64,000 nt of DNA from Bacillus sp. Xin1 (lineage in GTDB: Bacteria > Bacillota > Bacilli > Bacillales > Bacillaceae_G). The notes beneath the pieces are model-generated. The model was not told the origin of the DNA, searched no databases, and saw only the letters and a program-made list of their open reading frames with translations. Numbering within the stretch: position 1 is the stretch's first letter; every line of letters starts with the position of its first letter. The position numbers and the translations under genes are program-made. Location: NCBI RefSeq assembly GCF_013314535.1, contig NZ_JABUAE010000018.1:27333-91332 (forward strand), read 5' to 3'. Positions 50,626 through 59,111 of this stretch are shown here, piece after piece.

Positions 50626-52203
50626 ATGAAATACGGAGTAATCGCAGCAGGAATTCTAGCAGTAAATTTACTATCTGCCCCATTAAGTAGTTCAGCCGCA
50701 ACTCAAACATTTCCGGATGTTCCAAACTGGGCCGAAAACTCGGTGAACTATTTAGTTGATAAAGGAGCGCTTCATGGAAAGCCCGACGGCACTTTTGGGC
50801 CAACTGAAACGATTGATAGAGGTTCAGCTGCAAAACTAATGGCGATGGTACTAGGATTAGAGATTAATCAAAGCGCAAAACCAACTTTCAAAGATTCACA
50901 AACTCACTGGGCAGCATCATACATCGCAGCTGTAGAAAAAGCAGGTGTCATTCAAGGTGATGATAAAGGGAATTTTAATCCGTCCGGCAATATCGATCGT
51001 GCTTCTATGGCATCTATGCTTGTGAATGCTTATGGATTAGAAAACAAAATCATTGGGGAATTACCGACACAGTTTAATGATTTAAAAGGTCATTGGGGTG
51101 AAAAACTAGCTAATATTTTAGTGGGTTTAGGAATTTCTAACGGAACTGATAACGGCTGGAAACCTGATGGGATTGTAACGCGTGCCGAAGCAGCTCAATT
51201 TATCGCACAAACAGATATGGGAAAAGCAGATACATCGAAAAGAATGTACATGAATAGAAACTTTATTACATATCATGAGCCATCACTATCATCAGGTATT
51301 ACATCTAATCAACATAATCCGCAAATTATTGTAGTGAAAGAACAACGTGCAGATGGTTGGTTAAAGATCGTAACGGATAACGGTGACAAATGGACGCCGT
51401 TAAAAGAAAAAACAGAGCATATCGATAAAGCATTTACTACATATCAAGAAGCATCACATTCTTCTAAAGTATTAGGAAAATATGGCCCGCAAACTGTAAC
51501 AGTCATTGAAGAAAAAGGAAGCTGGATTCGTATTCGTACAAACGCTGGTTTCCAATGGCTTGATAAAAATCAATTAAACCAAGTCAACTTCTTAGAAGGA
51601 AAAGCAATTATTATTGATCCAGGTCATGGTGGTGTAGATCCAGGCCATGAAGGCGTAAACGTGGATGAAAGTCAAATTGTACTGGACACATCTTTACGAG
51701 TACAAAAATTATTTGAACAAAAAACACCATTCACTGTATTGTTAACACGTGAAACTGACGTAAGACCAGGAACGGATGCAAAAGACTCTTTACAAGAACG
51801 TGTAGAATTTGCACAAGAAAATCATGGTGATGTCTTTGTAAGTATTCACGGCAATGGCTTTGATGGAAGCGCTAGTGGCACAGAAACATACTACTATAGA
51901 TCAGCAACAAGCCAAACAAACCCATATGTAGACGAAAGCCGCATGCTAGCAGAAAAAATTCAAGATCGTCTTGTGGACGCACTTGGAACACGTGACAGAG
52001 GCGTAAAAGAAGGCGACTTCTACGTTGTTAGAGAAAACACGATGCCTGCTGTATTAACAGAATTAGGATTCGTTGACAACCAGATCGATGGTGAAAAACT
52101 ATCCTCCCCAGAATGGAGACAACGTGCTGCAGAAGCGATTTACTCTGGAATTTTAGATTACTATGAGTGGAAAGGTAATGACGTTTCGGCTTACCGTTTA
52201 TAA
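50626..52203 (+). CDS. SLH-anchored N-acetylmuramoyl-L-alanine amidase
   Basis: 525-residue secreted wall hydrolase. Signal peptide (about 1-25, ..SSSAA), three SLH domains (26-200), two SH3b-like repeats (about 205-262 and 266-322) and a C-terminal Amidase_3 domain with zinc ligands H334 (IIIDPGHGG), probably E348 and H408 (VFVSIHGNG), and catalytic Glu E479 (AVLTELGF). It cuts the bond between MurNAc and the stem peptide. Its SLH block is close to that of the S-layer protein (YIAAVEKAG, NIDRASMASMLVNAY), indicating the same SCWP anchor and likely shared ancestry. GAGGAG precedes ATG 50626. It resembles the B. anthracis S-layer-associated amidase near eag. Confidence 0.9.
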   Translation: MKYGVIAAGILAVNLLSAPLSSSAATQTFPDVPNWAENSVNYLVDKGALHGKPDGTFGPTETIDRGSAAKLMAMVLGLEINQSAKPTFKDSQTHWAASYIAAVEKAGVIQGDDKGNFNPSGNIDRASMASMLVNAYGLENKIIGELPTQFNDLKGHWGEKLANILVGLGISNGTDNGWKPDGIVTRAEAAQFIAQTDMGKADTSKRMYMNRNFITYHEPSLSSGITSNQHNPQIIVVKEQRADGWLKIVTDNGDKWTPLKEKTEHIDKAFTTYQEASHSSKVLGKYGPQTVTVIEEKGSWIRIRTNAGFQWLDKNQLNQVNFLEGKAIIIDPGHGGVDPGHEGVNVDESQIVLDTSLRVQKLFEQKTPFTVLLTRETDVRPGTDAKDSLQERVEFAQENHGDVFVSIHGNGFDGSASGTETYYYRSATSQTNPYVDESRMLAEKIQDRLVDALGTRDRGVKEGDFYVVRENTMPAVLTELGFVDNQIDGEKLSSPEWRQRAAEAIYSGILDYYEWKGNDVSAYRL

Positions 52204-52210
52204 TAGATAG

Positions 52211-52243
52211 AGAGGCTATCCTTTTATAGGATAGCTTCTTCTT
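52211..52243 (+). terminator. Terminator of the SLH amidase gene
   Basis: GAGGCTATCC pairs with GGATAGCTTC, followed by TTCTTG. Confidence 0.75.
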
Positions 52244-52261
52244 GTGTGCGTAGCGGCGTGA

Positions 52262-52335
52262 ACTTTGTCGAGCGGTCGATATCCTATGTCGAATCGCCGA
52301 TATATTTGAAAGAACGATCGATATCGTTTTATTGA
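52262..52335. repeat. GATATC-type short repeat, copy 2
   Basis: GCGGTCGATATCCTATGTCG, AATCGCCGATATATTTGA, CGATCGATATCG. Longest of three copies. Confidence 0.65.
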
Positions 52336-52347
52336 TGTATACATAGA

Positions 52348-52494
52348 TTACTTTTCTTTAAGTTCTTCTTGTTTTGCAGCTAATAAGTTACGTAAAACAT
52401 GGCCTCGATAGCTTTCTAATTTTCTTCCTTCCAAATAACGGACGCCTAATTTTTTTAGTTCCGCTACGTACCACCCTTTTGATCCGAAATACAT
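52348..52494 (-). CDS. YflJ-family 48-residue protein (DUF2639)
   Basis: Begins MYFGSKGWYVAELKKLGVRY, then EGRKLESYRGHVLRNLLAAK, and ends in a Lys/Glu-rich helix. The G-W-Y-V-x-E-L-K..G-V-R..E-G-R-K-L-E pattern is that of the small YflJ family found across Bacillus. AAGGAAGTGAT precedes the ATG. Too short for many gene callers; function unknown. Confidence 0.72.
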   Translation of the reverse strand: MYFGSKGWYVAELKKLGVRYLEGRKLESYRGHVLRNLLAAKQEELKEK

Positions 52495-52959
52495 GGAGAT
52501 CACTTCCTTTTTGCTTTTGAACAGTATATGTTTTAGAATTGATAAATTTCGCTTTTTATGATATATAACTGAATTTAAAATAAATGTTGAATATTCAGTC
52601 TATTTGTATTAATATTATCTTATTATCCGATGACAGTGATTAGCCTCTCTGCATGCCCGGATACAATTTCGTTTAATTTCATAGAAGATGATTGGCTTCT
52701 TTCCACTTGAACTTCCTTAGCAGGAAGACGAGCCGTAGGGATAGAGACAGTAAAATCCAATGTAATTCTTTACATTGCTTTTCTGGCTCTTTTTATTTTT
52801 CCTTTAAACAGGAAAAGGTTGAGTGTGGCGTGTGCTGGGCAGGTGGCTCATTTGTCGAAGAATTCAAAGAAAGCGTTATCAATCATAGTGATATTTCAAC
52901 CTTATATATGCTCACTCAGAGGGTTTGTGAAAATAAATACGTATAGGTTGGTGATCTTT
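52495..52959. other. Leader region of the gabP-gabT-gabD cluster
   Basis: After AT-rich promoter DNA (to about 52610), a G+C-richer segment (52620-52800) is likely transcribed leader. It holds several small stem-loops, including TTCCT-TAGC-AGGAA (about 52721-52734) and the terminator-like hairpin annotated separately. The short open frames here have no ribosome sites. I do not recognise a riboswitch class. Confidence 0.45.
52728..52797 (+). terminator. Terminator-like hairpin in the gabP leader
   Basis: GAGCC near 52740 pairs with GGCTC near 52783-52787, enclosing a perfect inner stem CAATGTAA-TTC-TTTACATTG, and is followed by TTTTTATTTTT. It lies about 170 bases ahead of gabP, the place for an attenuator. 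Confidence 0.55.
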
Positions 52960-54375
52960 TTGGCGAAAGAAAAACAAGAATTGCAAAAAGACTTGAAAAC
53001 CAGACATATCACGATGATTTCAATTGGCGGGGTAATCGGGGGCGGATTGTTTGTAGGAAGTGGGGCAATTATTCAATCAACAGGTCCAGCTGCTATTTTG
53101 TCCTATATTATCGGAGCTTTAATGGTTGTACTTGTGATGCGGATGCTTGGGGAGATGGCTGCGGTAAATCCTGATAGTGGTTCTTTTTCGACATATGCTC
53201 ATAAAGCGATTGGACCTTGGGCAGGGTATACAATTGGCTGGTTATATTGGTTCAATTGGCTCATCATTATCGCAATTGAAGCAGTGCTATTAGGGGTGAT
53301 GCTTAACAATTGGTTCCCGTCCATACCGACATGGATTGCGAGTTTGCTTGTTTTGATCATTATGACAATGACAAATATTTATTCGGTAAAGTTATACGGC
53401 GAGTTTGAATATTGGTTAGCGTTTATTAAAGTTGTTGCGATTCTAGCATTTTTAGCGTTAGGAATTGGGATGATTTTTGGAATTGTTCCTAGTGTAGACA
53501 GGCCAAGTCTTTCGATTATTACTGAAAACGGAGGCTTTTTCCCAAAAGGGATTATGCCAGTACTACTTAGTGTTGTGTTTATTTCTTTCTCTTTATCGGG
53601 GAGTGAAGTCGCAGCGATTGCGGCTGGGGAATCTGACAATCCAGAGAAGAATGTAATACGAGCAATTAACAGCGTTGTATGGCGCCTTATGATTTTCTTC
53701 GTAGGTTCTGTATCAATTTTGGTTCTTTTTATGCCGTGGAACAATGCAGAATTATTGAAACTGCCTTATGCAAGTTTATTTCAGATGGCAGGGATTCCTG
53801 CGGCTGCGGAAATCATGAATGGGGTTGTATTTCTGTCGCTCCTTTCGGTTATGAATTCCGGAATATACACGAGTTCTCGTATGTTATTTTCACTTGCGAA
53901 AAAAGGGGACGCACCAGATGTGTTTTCTAAGTTAAATAGTCGCGGGACACCGGTTTGGGCGATCTATGCAAGTATCGTATTTGCATTCATTTGCGCCATG
54001 CTGAAGTTTATCTCTCCTGATAAACTATTTGCTTTTTTAGCGAATAGCTCAGGCGGGGTTACGATGCTGATGTATATGTTTGTTGCCGTTTCACATATTC
54101 GGTTAAGAAAAAAAGCTGAAAGAGAAGACCCAGGGAAATTAAAGGTGAAAATGTGGTTGTTCCCGTATCTCACATATGTAACGCTTGCGATGATTATTAC
54201 GATATTTGTTGCACAAGCATTTATCGCGGATATGCGTATGCAATTTTATATGACAATTTTAGCGACTGCTATCGTAATCGCAATCTATTTTATAAGAGAT
54301 AGAAATAAGCGCGTACCGATAAACAAAGATTTTACAATAATAAAAGATTCAGAAGTTAGCTTAGAGAAGGAGTAA
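52960..54375 (+). CDS. gabP: GABA/5-aminovalerate permease
   Basis: 471 residues, 12 membrane helices, AAT family of the APC superfamily: LKTRHITMISIGGVIGGGLFVGSG at the first helix, FSTYAHKAIGPWAGYTIGWLYW, and SFSLSGSEVAAIAAGESDNPEKNV in helix 6-7. Length matches B. subtilis GabP (469). It is a proton-coupled importer of GABA and analogues; the downstream genes make 5-aminovalerate, the C5 homologue from lysine, a likely substrate. TTG 52960 is preceded by GGTGAT four bases away; the longer frame to 52819 has no membrane-protein character. gabT starts 16 bases after its stop. Confidence 0.87.
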   Translation: MAKEKQELQKDLKTRHITMISIGGVIGGGLFVGSGAIIQSTGPAAILSYIIGALMVVLVMRMLGEMAAVNPDSGSFSTYAHKAIGPWAGYTIGWLYWFNWLIIIAIEAVLLGVMLNNWFPSIPTWIASLLVLIIMTMTNIYSVKLYGEFEYWLAFIKVVAILAFLALGIGMIFGIVPSVDRPSLSIITENGGFFPKGIMPVLLSVVFISFSLSGSEVAAIAAGESDNPEKNVIRAINSVVWRLMIFFVGSVSILVLFMPWNNAELLKLPYASLFQMAGIPAAAEIMNGVVFLSLLSVMNSGIYTSSRMLFSLAKKGDAPDVFSKLNSRGTPVWAIYASIVFAFICAMLKFISPDKLFAFLANSSGGVTMLMYMFVAVSHIRLRKKAEREDPGKLKVKMWLFPYLTYVTLAMIITIFVAQAFIADMRMQFYMTILATAIVIAIYFIRDRNKRVPINKDFTIIKDSEVSLEKE

Positions 54376-54391
54376 GAAAGGGGTATATTCC

Positions 54392-55720
54392 ATGTTAAAA
54401 GAAAAGCAAAATATTGTAACGACAAAATCTAATAGTTTACATGAAAGAAGAAACAATGCGGTTCCTCAAGGTCCCTATAATATTACACCGTTGTATGTCG
54501 GGTCGGCAAAAGGAGCGATTATTACAGATGTAGATGGCAATGAATTAATCGATTTTGCTGGCGGGATTGGTATGCAAAATGTCGGGCACTGTCATCCGAA
54601 AGTTGTACAAGCTATTCAAAGCCAAGTGGCATCTTCTATTCATAGTTGTTTTCACGTAGCGCCGTATGAAAGCTATATTGAGCTAGCTGAGAGAATGAAC
54701 GAATTAACGCCAGGAGATTTCAAGAAAAAAACGATGTTCGCTAATAGCGGGGCAGAAGCGGTAGAAAATGCGATCAAAATCGCGAGAAAAGCGACTGGAC
54801 GGAGTGCTGTTGTTTCGTTTGAGCGTGCGTATCATGGCCGTACACTGATGACAATGTCGCTTACGAGTAAAGTAAAGCCTTATAAACATGGATTTGGTCC
54901 ATTTGCATCAGATGTGTACAAACTTCCTTATCCATATTATTACCGCGCGGAAAACGGTTTGACGCAAGAAGAAGTAGATGGGCAAATTTTAGCGTATTTC
55001 GAACGCTTTATGTTAGAAGAAGTAGCAAGTGACAATATCGCTGCCATCATTTTAGAACCGCTTCAAGGGGAAGGTGGATTTATCGTTCCAAGCACTACGT
55101 TTATGAGGGGCGTCAGAAACCTTTGTGATAAATATAGAATCATTATGATCGCAGACGAAATTCAAACGGGCTTTGCTCGTACAGGAAGTTTGTTTGCAAT
55201 GGATCATTTTGGCGTTGCTCCTGATTTAATGACATTTTCAAAATCGATTGCTGCAGGTATGCCGCTTAGCGCAGTGACAGGAAGAGCGGAATTGATGGAT
55301 ACACCTGGCCCGGGACAACTTGGTGGTACGTTCTCAGGAAGTCCAGTTGCTTGCGCAGCTGCACTCGCTGTTTTAGATGTAATTGAAGAAGAGCAGCTAG
55401 TAGAACGTGCTAGAATAATCGGCAGCCGTATGATGGAAGTGTTCAATAGTTGGAAGGAAAAATATGAGTGCATTGGAGATGCCAGAGGCCTTGGAGCGAT
55501 GACGGCGATTGAACTTGTCAAAGATCGCAATACGAAAGAACCGGCAACAGAAGAAGTAAAAGCGATTATGCAAGAAACACATAGCAAAGGTGTAATCACA
55601 ATAAGCGCTGGTATTTATGGAAATGTCCTACGCTTCTTACCGCCGCTTGTTATAACAGATGAACAGCTGGAAGAAGGACTTCATATTCTTGAAACGGCAA
55701 TTGCAAAACTATCAAAATAG
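54392..55720 (+). CDS. gabT: 4-aminobutyrate / 5-aminovalerate transaminase
   Basis: 442 residues, class III PLP transaminase. Visible are GCHP-like GHCHPKVVQAI, the cofactor-phosphate loop ANSGAEAVENAIKIAR (117-132), LEPLQGEGG, the Asp that pairs with the PLP nitrogen in MIADEIQTGFARTG (D255) and the Schiff-base lysine in LMTFSKSIAAGMP (K284). It converts GABA or 5-aminovalerate plus 2-oxoglutarate to the semialdehyde plus glutamate. Context (glaH, lhgO downstream) favours the C5 lysine-derived route, as in E. coli where GabT serves both. GAAAGGGG precedes the ATG. Confidence 0.92.
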   Translation: MLKEKQNIVTTKSNSLHERRNNAVPQGPYNITPLYVGSAKGAIITDVDGNELIDFAGGIGMQNVGHCHPKVVQAIQSQVASSIHSCFHVAPYESYIELAERMNELTPGDFKKKTMFANSGAEAVENAIKIARKATGRSAVVSFERAYHGRTLMTMSLTSKVKPYKHGFGPFASDVYKLPYPYYYRAENGLTQEEVDGQILAYFERFMLEEVASDNIAAIILEPLQGEGGFIVPSTTFMRGVRNLCDKYRIIMIADEIQTGFARTGSLFAMDHFGVAPDLMTFSKSIAAGMPLSAVTGRAELMDTPGPGQLGGTFSGSPVACAAALAVLDVIEEEQLVERARIIGSRMMEVFNSWKEKYECIGDARGLGAMTAIELVKDRNTKEPATEEVKAIMQETHSKGVITISAGIYGNVLRFLPPLVITDEQLEEGLHILETAIAKLSK

Positions 55721-55743
55721 GAAACGATGATGGAGGCAGAGCA

Positions 55744-57186
55744 ATGAAGTTTTTAAATTATATAAACGGCCAGTGGAAAGAGCCATCTACCGATCAATAT
55801 TCGAAAAACTACAATCCGCATAACGGAGAAGTATTAGGTGAATTTCCGTTAAGCTCAAAGGAAGATACACAATCTGCGATTGCATCAGCGAAAGAAGCGT
55901 TTCAAAGTTGGCAACGGTTATCGTTTCATGAGCGCGCTAGTTACTTATGGAAAGCAGCTCAGATTTTAAAAGAACGAGTGACGGAGATTGGCCAAGATTT
56001 AACGAGTGAAGAAGGGAAGACACTTGCCGAAGGAATCGGCGAGACGAATCGAGCGATCAGCATTTTGGAATATTATGCAGGAGAAGCAAATCAGCCGATT
56101 GGAGAAATGATTCCTTCGGTGAATGCGAATACGATGCTTTACAGTAAACGCGTCGCAGTTGGGCCGGTCGGACTCATTACACCGTGGAATTTCCCAATTG
56201 CGATTCCAGCTTGGAAAATGGCACCGGCGCTTATTTACGGGAATACGGTTGTCATAAAACCGGCTGAAATTACGCCAAAATCAGTCTATCATCTTGTGAA
56301 TGCTTTTCATGAGGCAGGAATTCCACCAGGAGTGATCAATTGTGTATTTGGGAAAGGTTCCGTCGTTGGAACGGAATTAACAGAAAACCCGGATATAAAA
56401 GCGATTTCTTTTACAGGTTCAAATGGCGTTGGAAAAACGATTCAGCAAACAGCGGTTGCAAGCGGAAAGAAAGTGCAGTTAGAAATGGGAGGGAAAAACC
56501 CATTAGTCGTATTAAAGGATGCTGATATCGGGAAAGCAATTGATATTACAATCAAAGGTGCATTCGTGTCAACAGGACAAAAATGTACAGCGACAAGTCG
56601 TGTCATTGTTGAAGAAGCTATTTATGAAGAGTTTCGAAATGAGCTCTTATTACGCACAAAGGCATTAAAGGTGGGCAATCCATTTGAGCAAGATACATTT
56701 ATGGGACCATGCGTATCCGAGAGCCAACAGCACTCAGTTTTATCGATGATTGAAGTAGGAAAGAAAGAAGCTTCTTTACTTTGCGGAGGCAGTGTACCAG
56801 AAGAAGATGAGTTAAAACAAGGATATTATGTCCTGCCGACGATTTTTGAAGACGTACCACAAGATGCACGAATTGCGAAAGAAGAAATCTTTGGTCCTGT
56901 TATCTGTTTATTTAAGGTGAACAATTATCAAGAAGCGATTCATGTAGCGGATGATACAGAATACGGACTGAGCGCATCTGTTTGTACAAATAATCTCAGT
57001 CTAGCCCAGCAATTCATTGATGATATGGAAGTTGGGATGGTTCATGTTAACTCAGAAACAGCAGGAGCAGAGCCGCAAGTTCCGTTTGGTGGTATGAAAA
57101 ATTCTAGCGCGGGACCAAGAGAACAAGGAAAAACAGCTTCAGAATTTTATACAAGAGTCAAAACGGTATATATCGATCAAGTATGA
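55744..57186 (+). CDS. gabD: Succinate/glutarate-semialdehyde dehydrogenase
   Basis: 480 residues of the aldehyde dehydrogenase superfamily with E247 (QLEMGGKNP) as general base and C281 (STGQKCTATSR) as nucleophile. LITPWNFPIAIPAWKMAPAL is the nucleotide-fold entrance, and the C-terminal GGMKNSSAGPREQG is usual for the semialdehyde group. It oxidises succinate semialdehyde or, in this context, glutarate semialdehyde to the dicarboxylate. TGGAGG lies upstream of the ATG, 24 bases after gabT. The cofactor preference cannot be read with confidence. Confidence 0.9.
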   Translation: MKFLNYINGQWKEPSTDQYSKNYNPHNGEVLGEFPLSSKEDTQSAIASAKEAFQSWQRLSFHERASYLWKAAQILKERVTEIGQDLTSEEGKTLAEGIGETNRAISILEYYAGEANQPIGEMIPSVNANTMLYSKRVAVGPVGLITPWNFPIAIPAWKMAPALIYGNTVVIKPAEITPKSVYHLVNAFHEAGIPPGVINCVFGKGSVVGTELTENPDIKAISFTGSNGVGKTIQQTAVASGKKVQLEMGGKNPLVVLKDADIGKAIDITIKGAFVSTGQKCTATSRVIVEEAIYEEFRNELLLRTKALKVGNPFEQDTFMGPCVSESQQHSVLSMIEVGKKEASLLCGGSVPEEDELKQGYYVLPTIFEDVPQDARIAKEEIFGPVICLFKVNNYQEAIHVADDTEYGLSASVCTNNLSLAQQFIDDMEVGMVHVNSETAGAEPQVPFGGMKNSSAGPREQGKTASEFYTRVKTVYIDQV

Positions 57187-57221
57187 GTTATAGAATAAAC
57201 ACATAATAATGGGGGATGAAC

Positions 57222-57575
57222 ATGCGTAAAGGTACTTTTTTCATGGCAGGACACTCAAGACTTCCGAAAGGGATGGCTGTGCGCAGTGTCTATGAAACAT
57301 TAACAATTACAATAGAAGCAGATCATAAATATCACGTTATTATTGAAGCGTCATGTACCCTTGCTACAGAACATGGGAGAGACTTTATTGCTCAAATGTT
57401 AAGAGGACATAGTTTGCGAGATGGTATTGAAGAGATCACGCAAGAAATCTCGCACCATTATCAAGGAAAAGCACAAAATGCGATTATTAGTGCGTTAAAA
57501 GACTTGTACCGACAATATACAAGCTATGTAAACGGCGAAAAACCACAAGAAGAATATGAAGAAACAAATCTATAA
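57222..57575 (+). CDS. DUF3870-like protein, lysine/GABA cluster
   Basis: 117 residues, soluble: RKGTFFMAGHSRLPKGMAVR, then a beta-rich segment (YETLTITIEADHKYHVIIEA) and a helical C-terminal half (FIAQMLRGHSLRDGIEEITQ). I associate this pattern with DUF3870. The ATG at 57222 is used because GGGGG at 57211-57215 abuts the alternative ATG at 57216. It is co-directional with gabD (36-base gap) and so a likely operon member. A role in 5-aminovalerate/glutarate metabolism is only a context guess. Confidence 0.72.
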   Translation: MRKGTFFMAGHSRLPKGMAVRSVYETLTITIEADHKYHVIIEASCTLATEHGRDFIAQMLRGHSLRDGIEEITQEISHHYQGKAQNAIISALKDLYRQYTSYVNGEKPQEEYEETNL

Positions 57576-57622
57576 CAAACTGCCCAGTTTATCGTACTTT
57601 ATTTCCTAAAGTACATTCATAA

Positions 57623-57678
57623 ACGAGAGCCAGTTATATTTCAGCTTATTTGGTGAGCGGAATATAACTGGCTTTTTA
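57623..57678 (+). terminator. Hairpin terminator 2 of the lysine/GABA cluster
   Basis: GAGAGCCAGTTATATT pairs with AATATAACTGGCTTTT, followed by TATTTTT. It lies between the DUF3870 gene and the Cys-rich gene, only about 30 bases before the latter's start. Confidence 0.85.
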
Positions 57679-57706
57679 TTTTTAAATGAATGAGGAGGCT
57701 AAAAAA

Positions 57707-57853
57707 ATGTCAAAATTAAATCAGGGTGGAAAACAAAAAAGAAGATGTACGGAAAATGGTGTGGTGAAAGCTTGTAAGATGTGTAAAGCGTGTACAGTGG
57801 TAAAGGAACTACAACATGAGAAAAAATTAAAATTGACGAAAGAAACATATTGA
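57707..57853 (+). CDS. 48-residue basic Cys-rich protein
   Basis: The ATG at 57707 has GGAGG 12-16 bases upstream and encodes MSKLNQGGKQKRRCTENGVV, then KACKMCKACTVVKELQHEKK, stopping at 57851-57853. Four Cys (C-x8-C-x2-C-x2-C) sit in a strongly basic background, a likely metal-binding or redox/nucleic-acid-binding mini-protein. It is bracketed by two similar terminator hairpins, so it is separable from both the gab genes and glaH. No homologue recognised. Confidence 0.6.
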   Translation: MSKLNQGGKQKRRCTENGVVKACKMCKACTVVKELQHEKKLKLTKETY

Positions 57854-58014
57854 CAGTGTGAATATTTTGAATTATCATTTAATTGTAAGTGATAAGATCC
57901 ATATGAGAAATTAGCCTTCTCTATATCCGATCTTCATTTTCTGTCTGCCCATATTAAAATAATAAACTGTCTATTATTACTGTACTTTAAGAGATTAAAG
58001 AACACTCGTAATTT

Positions 58015-58073
58015 AAAGCCAGTTGTACGTTTTCTACAATTTGTATTGTAGATGCGTATGACTGGCTTTTTTG
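58015..58073 (+). terminator. Hairpin terminator 3 of the lysine/GABA cluster
   Basis: AAAGCCAGT..GTACG pairs with CGTA..ACTGGCTTT around an inner CTACAA/TTGTAG stem, then TTTG. It is about 28 bases before the glaH start, so it may be an attenuator as much as a terminator. Confidence 0.8.
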
Positions 58074-58100
58074 TTTATTTAAACTAAAGGAGGAAATAAC

Positions 58101-59039
58101 ATGTCAGTGATTACGAAGCAAGAAGTGAAGATGAAGTTCGCAAAGAAATATGAGGGGTATGAAATTGTTCCTCATCCAGAACATAAACGTTTGTATCATA
58201 TTGTGTTAGACGGGCAATTGCTTCAGCAATTTTTCCAAGAGGTAAAAGATCATTCGGAGCAATCACTGCAATACATTCCGTATTCCCGCTTTATTATCGC
58301 AGATCAAATGAAAAAACTATTTGGTGATTCATTTATGGAAAATGTTCGAGGTATTATTCACGACCGGGAAACAGGCGGATTTACAATTGGGGTACAAGGC
58401 GAAACAACAGACGCAGGAGACTATGTGAAATTCGCAACGGCATTAACGCATTTAATCGGGACATCGAACTTTGATGCGATGACAGGAACGTACTATGCAA
58501 GATTTAATGTGAAAGATACAGACAGCAGCGATTCGTATCTTCGCCAAGCGTATCGATTATTTACGCTTCATACAGATGGAACATTTGTTGACGAACCGAC
58601 AGACTGGCTTCTGATGATGAAAATAGAAGAAAAGAATGCAGTAGGAGGAGAATCACGTTTACTTCATTTAGATGATTGGGAAGAGCTTGATAGATTTAGA
58701 AAGCACCCACTCGCATCAGTTAAAATTACGTATAAAGCACCTCCAAGTAAAAATATGCAAGAAATTGTATATCGTGAAACGTTTTTTGATGTAAACAATG
58801 CACCATGCATTTGCTTTATTGATCAATTCGCTTATCCAGATAACATTGAACAGGCAACATATTTGAAGGAATTATCACACTCTGTGGAGAATTCTCCAGC
58901 AACACACGCATTGAAATTACCAGTTGGAGATTTAGTTCTTTTAAATAATCTATTTTGGATGCACGGGCGCGCTGCTTTTGAGAAAAACAAAGATTTATAT
59001 CGTGAGCTTATGCGTCAGCGCGGTTGCTTTTCTAAATAA
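58101..59039 (+). CDS. glaH: Glutarate 2-hydroxylase (CsiD family)
   Basis: 312 residues; Fe(II)/2-oxoglutarate oxygenase of the CsiD group that hydroxylates glutarate to L-2-hydroxyglutarate while turning 2-oxoglutarate into succinate. The iron ligands are H157 and D159 (FTLHTDGTF) and the distal H288 (LFWMHGRAAF), which lies four residues from the distal His of E. coli CsiD. Specific family segments are FTIGVQGETTDAGDYVKFAT and DAMTGTYYARFNV. AAAGGAGG lies eight to nine bases before the ATG. lhgO follows after 72 bases and completes the conversion to 2-oxoglutarate. Confidence 0.92.
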   Translation: MSVITKQEVKMKFAKKYEGYEIVPHPEHKRLYHIVLDGQLLQQFFQEVKDHSEQSLQYIPYSRFIIADQMKKLFGDSFMENVRGIIHDRETGGFTIGVQGETTDAGDYVKFATALTHLIGTSNFDAMTGTYYARFNVKDTDSSDSYLRQAYRLFTLHTDGTFVDEPTDWLLMMKIEEKNAVGGESRLLHLDDWEELDRFRKHPLASVKITYKAPPSKNMQEIVYRETFFDVNNAPCICFIDQFAYPDNIEQATYLKELSHSVENSPATHALKLPVGDLVLLNNLFWMHGRAAFEKNKDLYRELMRQRGCFSK

Positions 59040-59111
59040 TAGATTTGGCGGGTCTTTTCACAAGGCCTGCCTTTCCTAATATAGGGGATACAAACATAAG
59101 GAGGAAGTTAC

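Noticed and set aside
52620-52800. Known riboswitch (guanidine, glycine, ZTP, c-di-GMP) in the gabP leader
   Set aside because: Isolated ACGAG and GGGA words occur but the ordered motifs of these classes do not.
52692-52946. 84-codon open frame in the gabP leader
   Set aside because: No ribosome site, and it runs through the terminator-like hairpin; better explained as untranslated leader.
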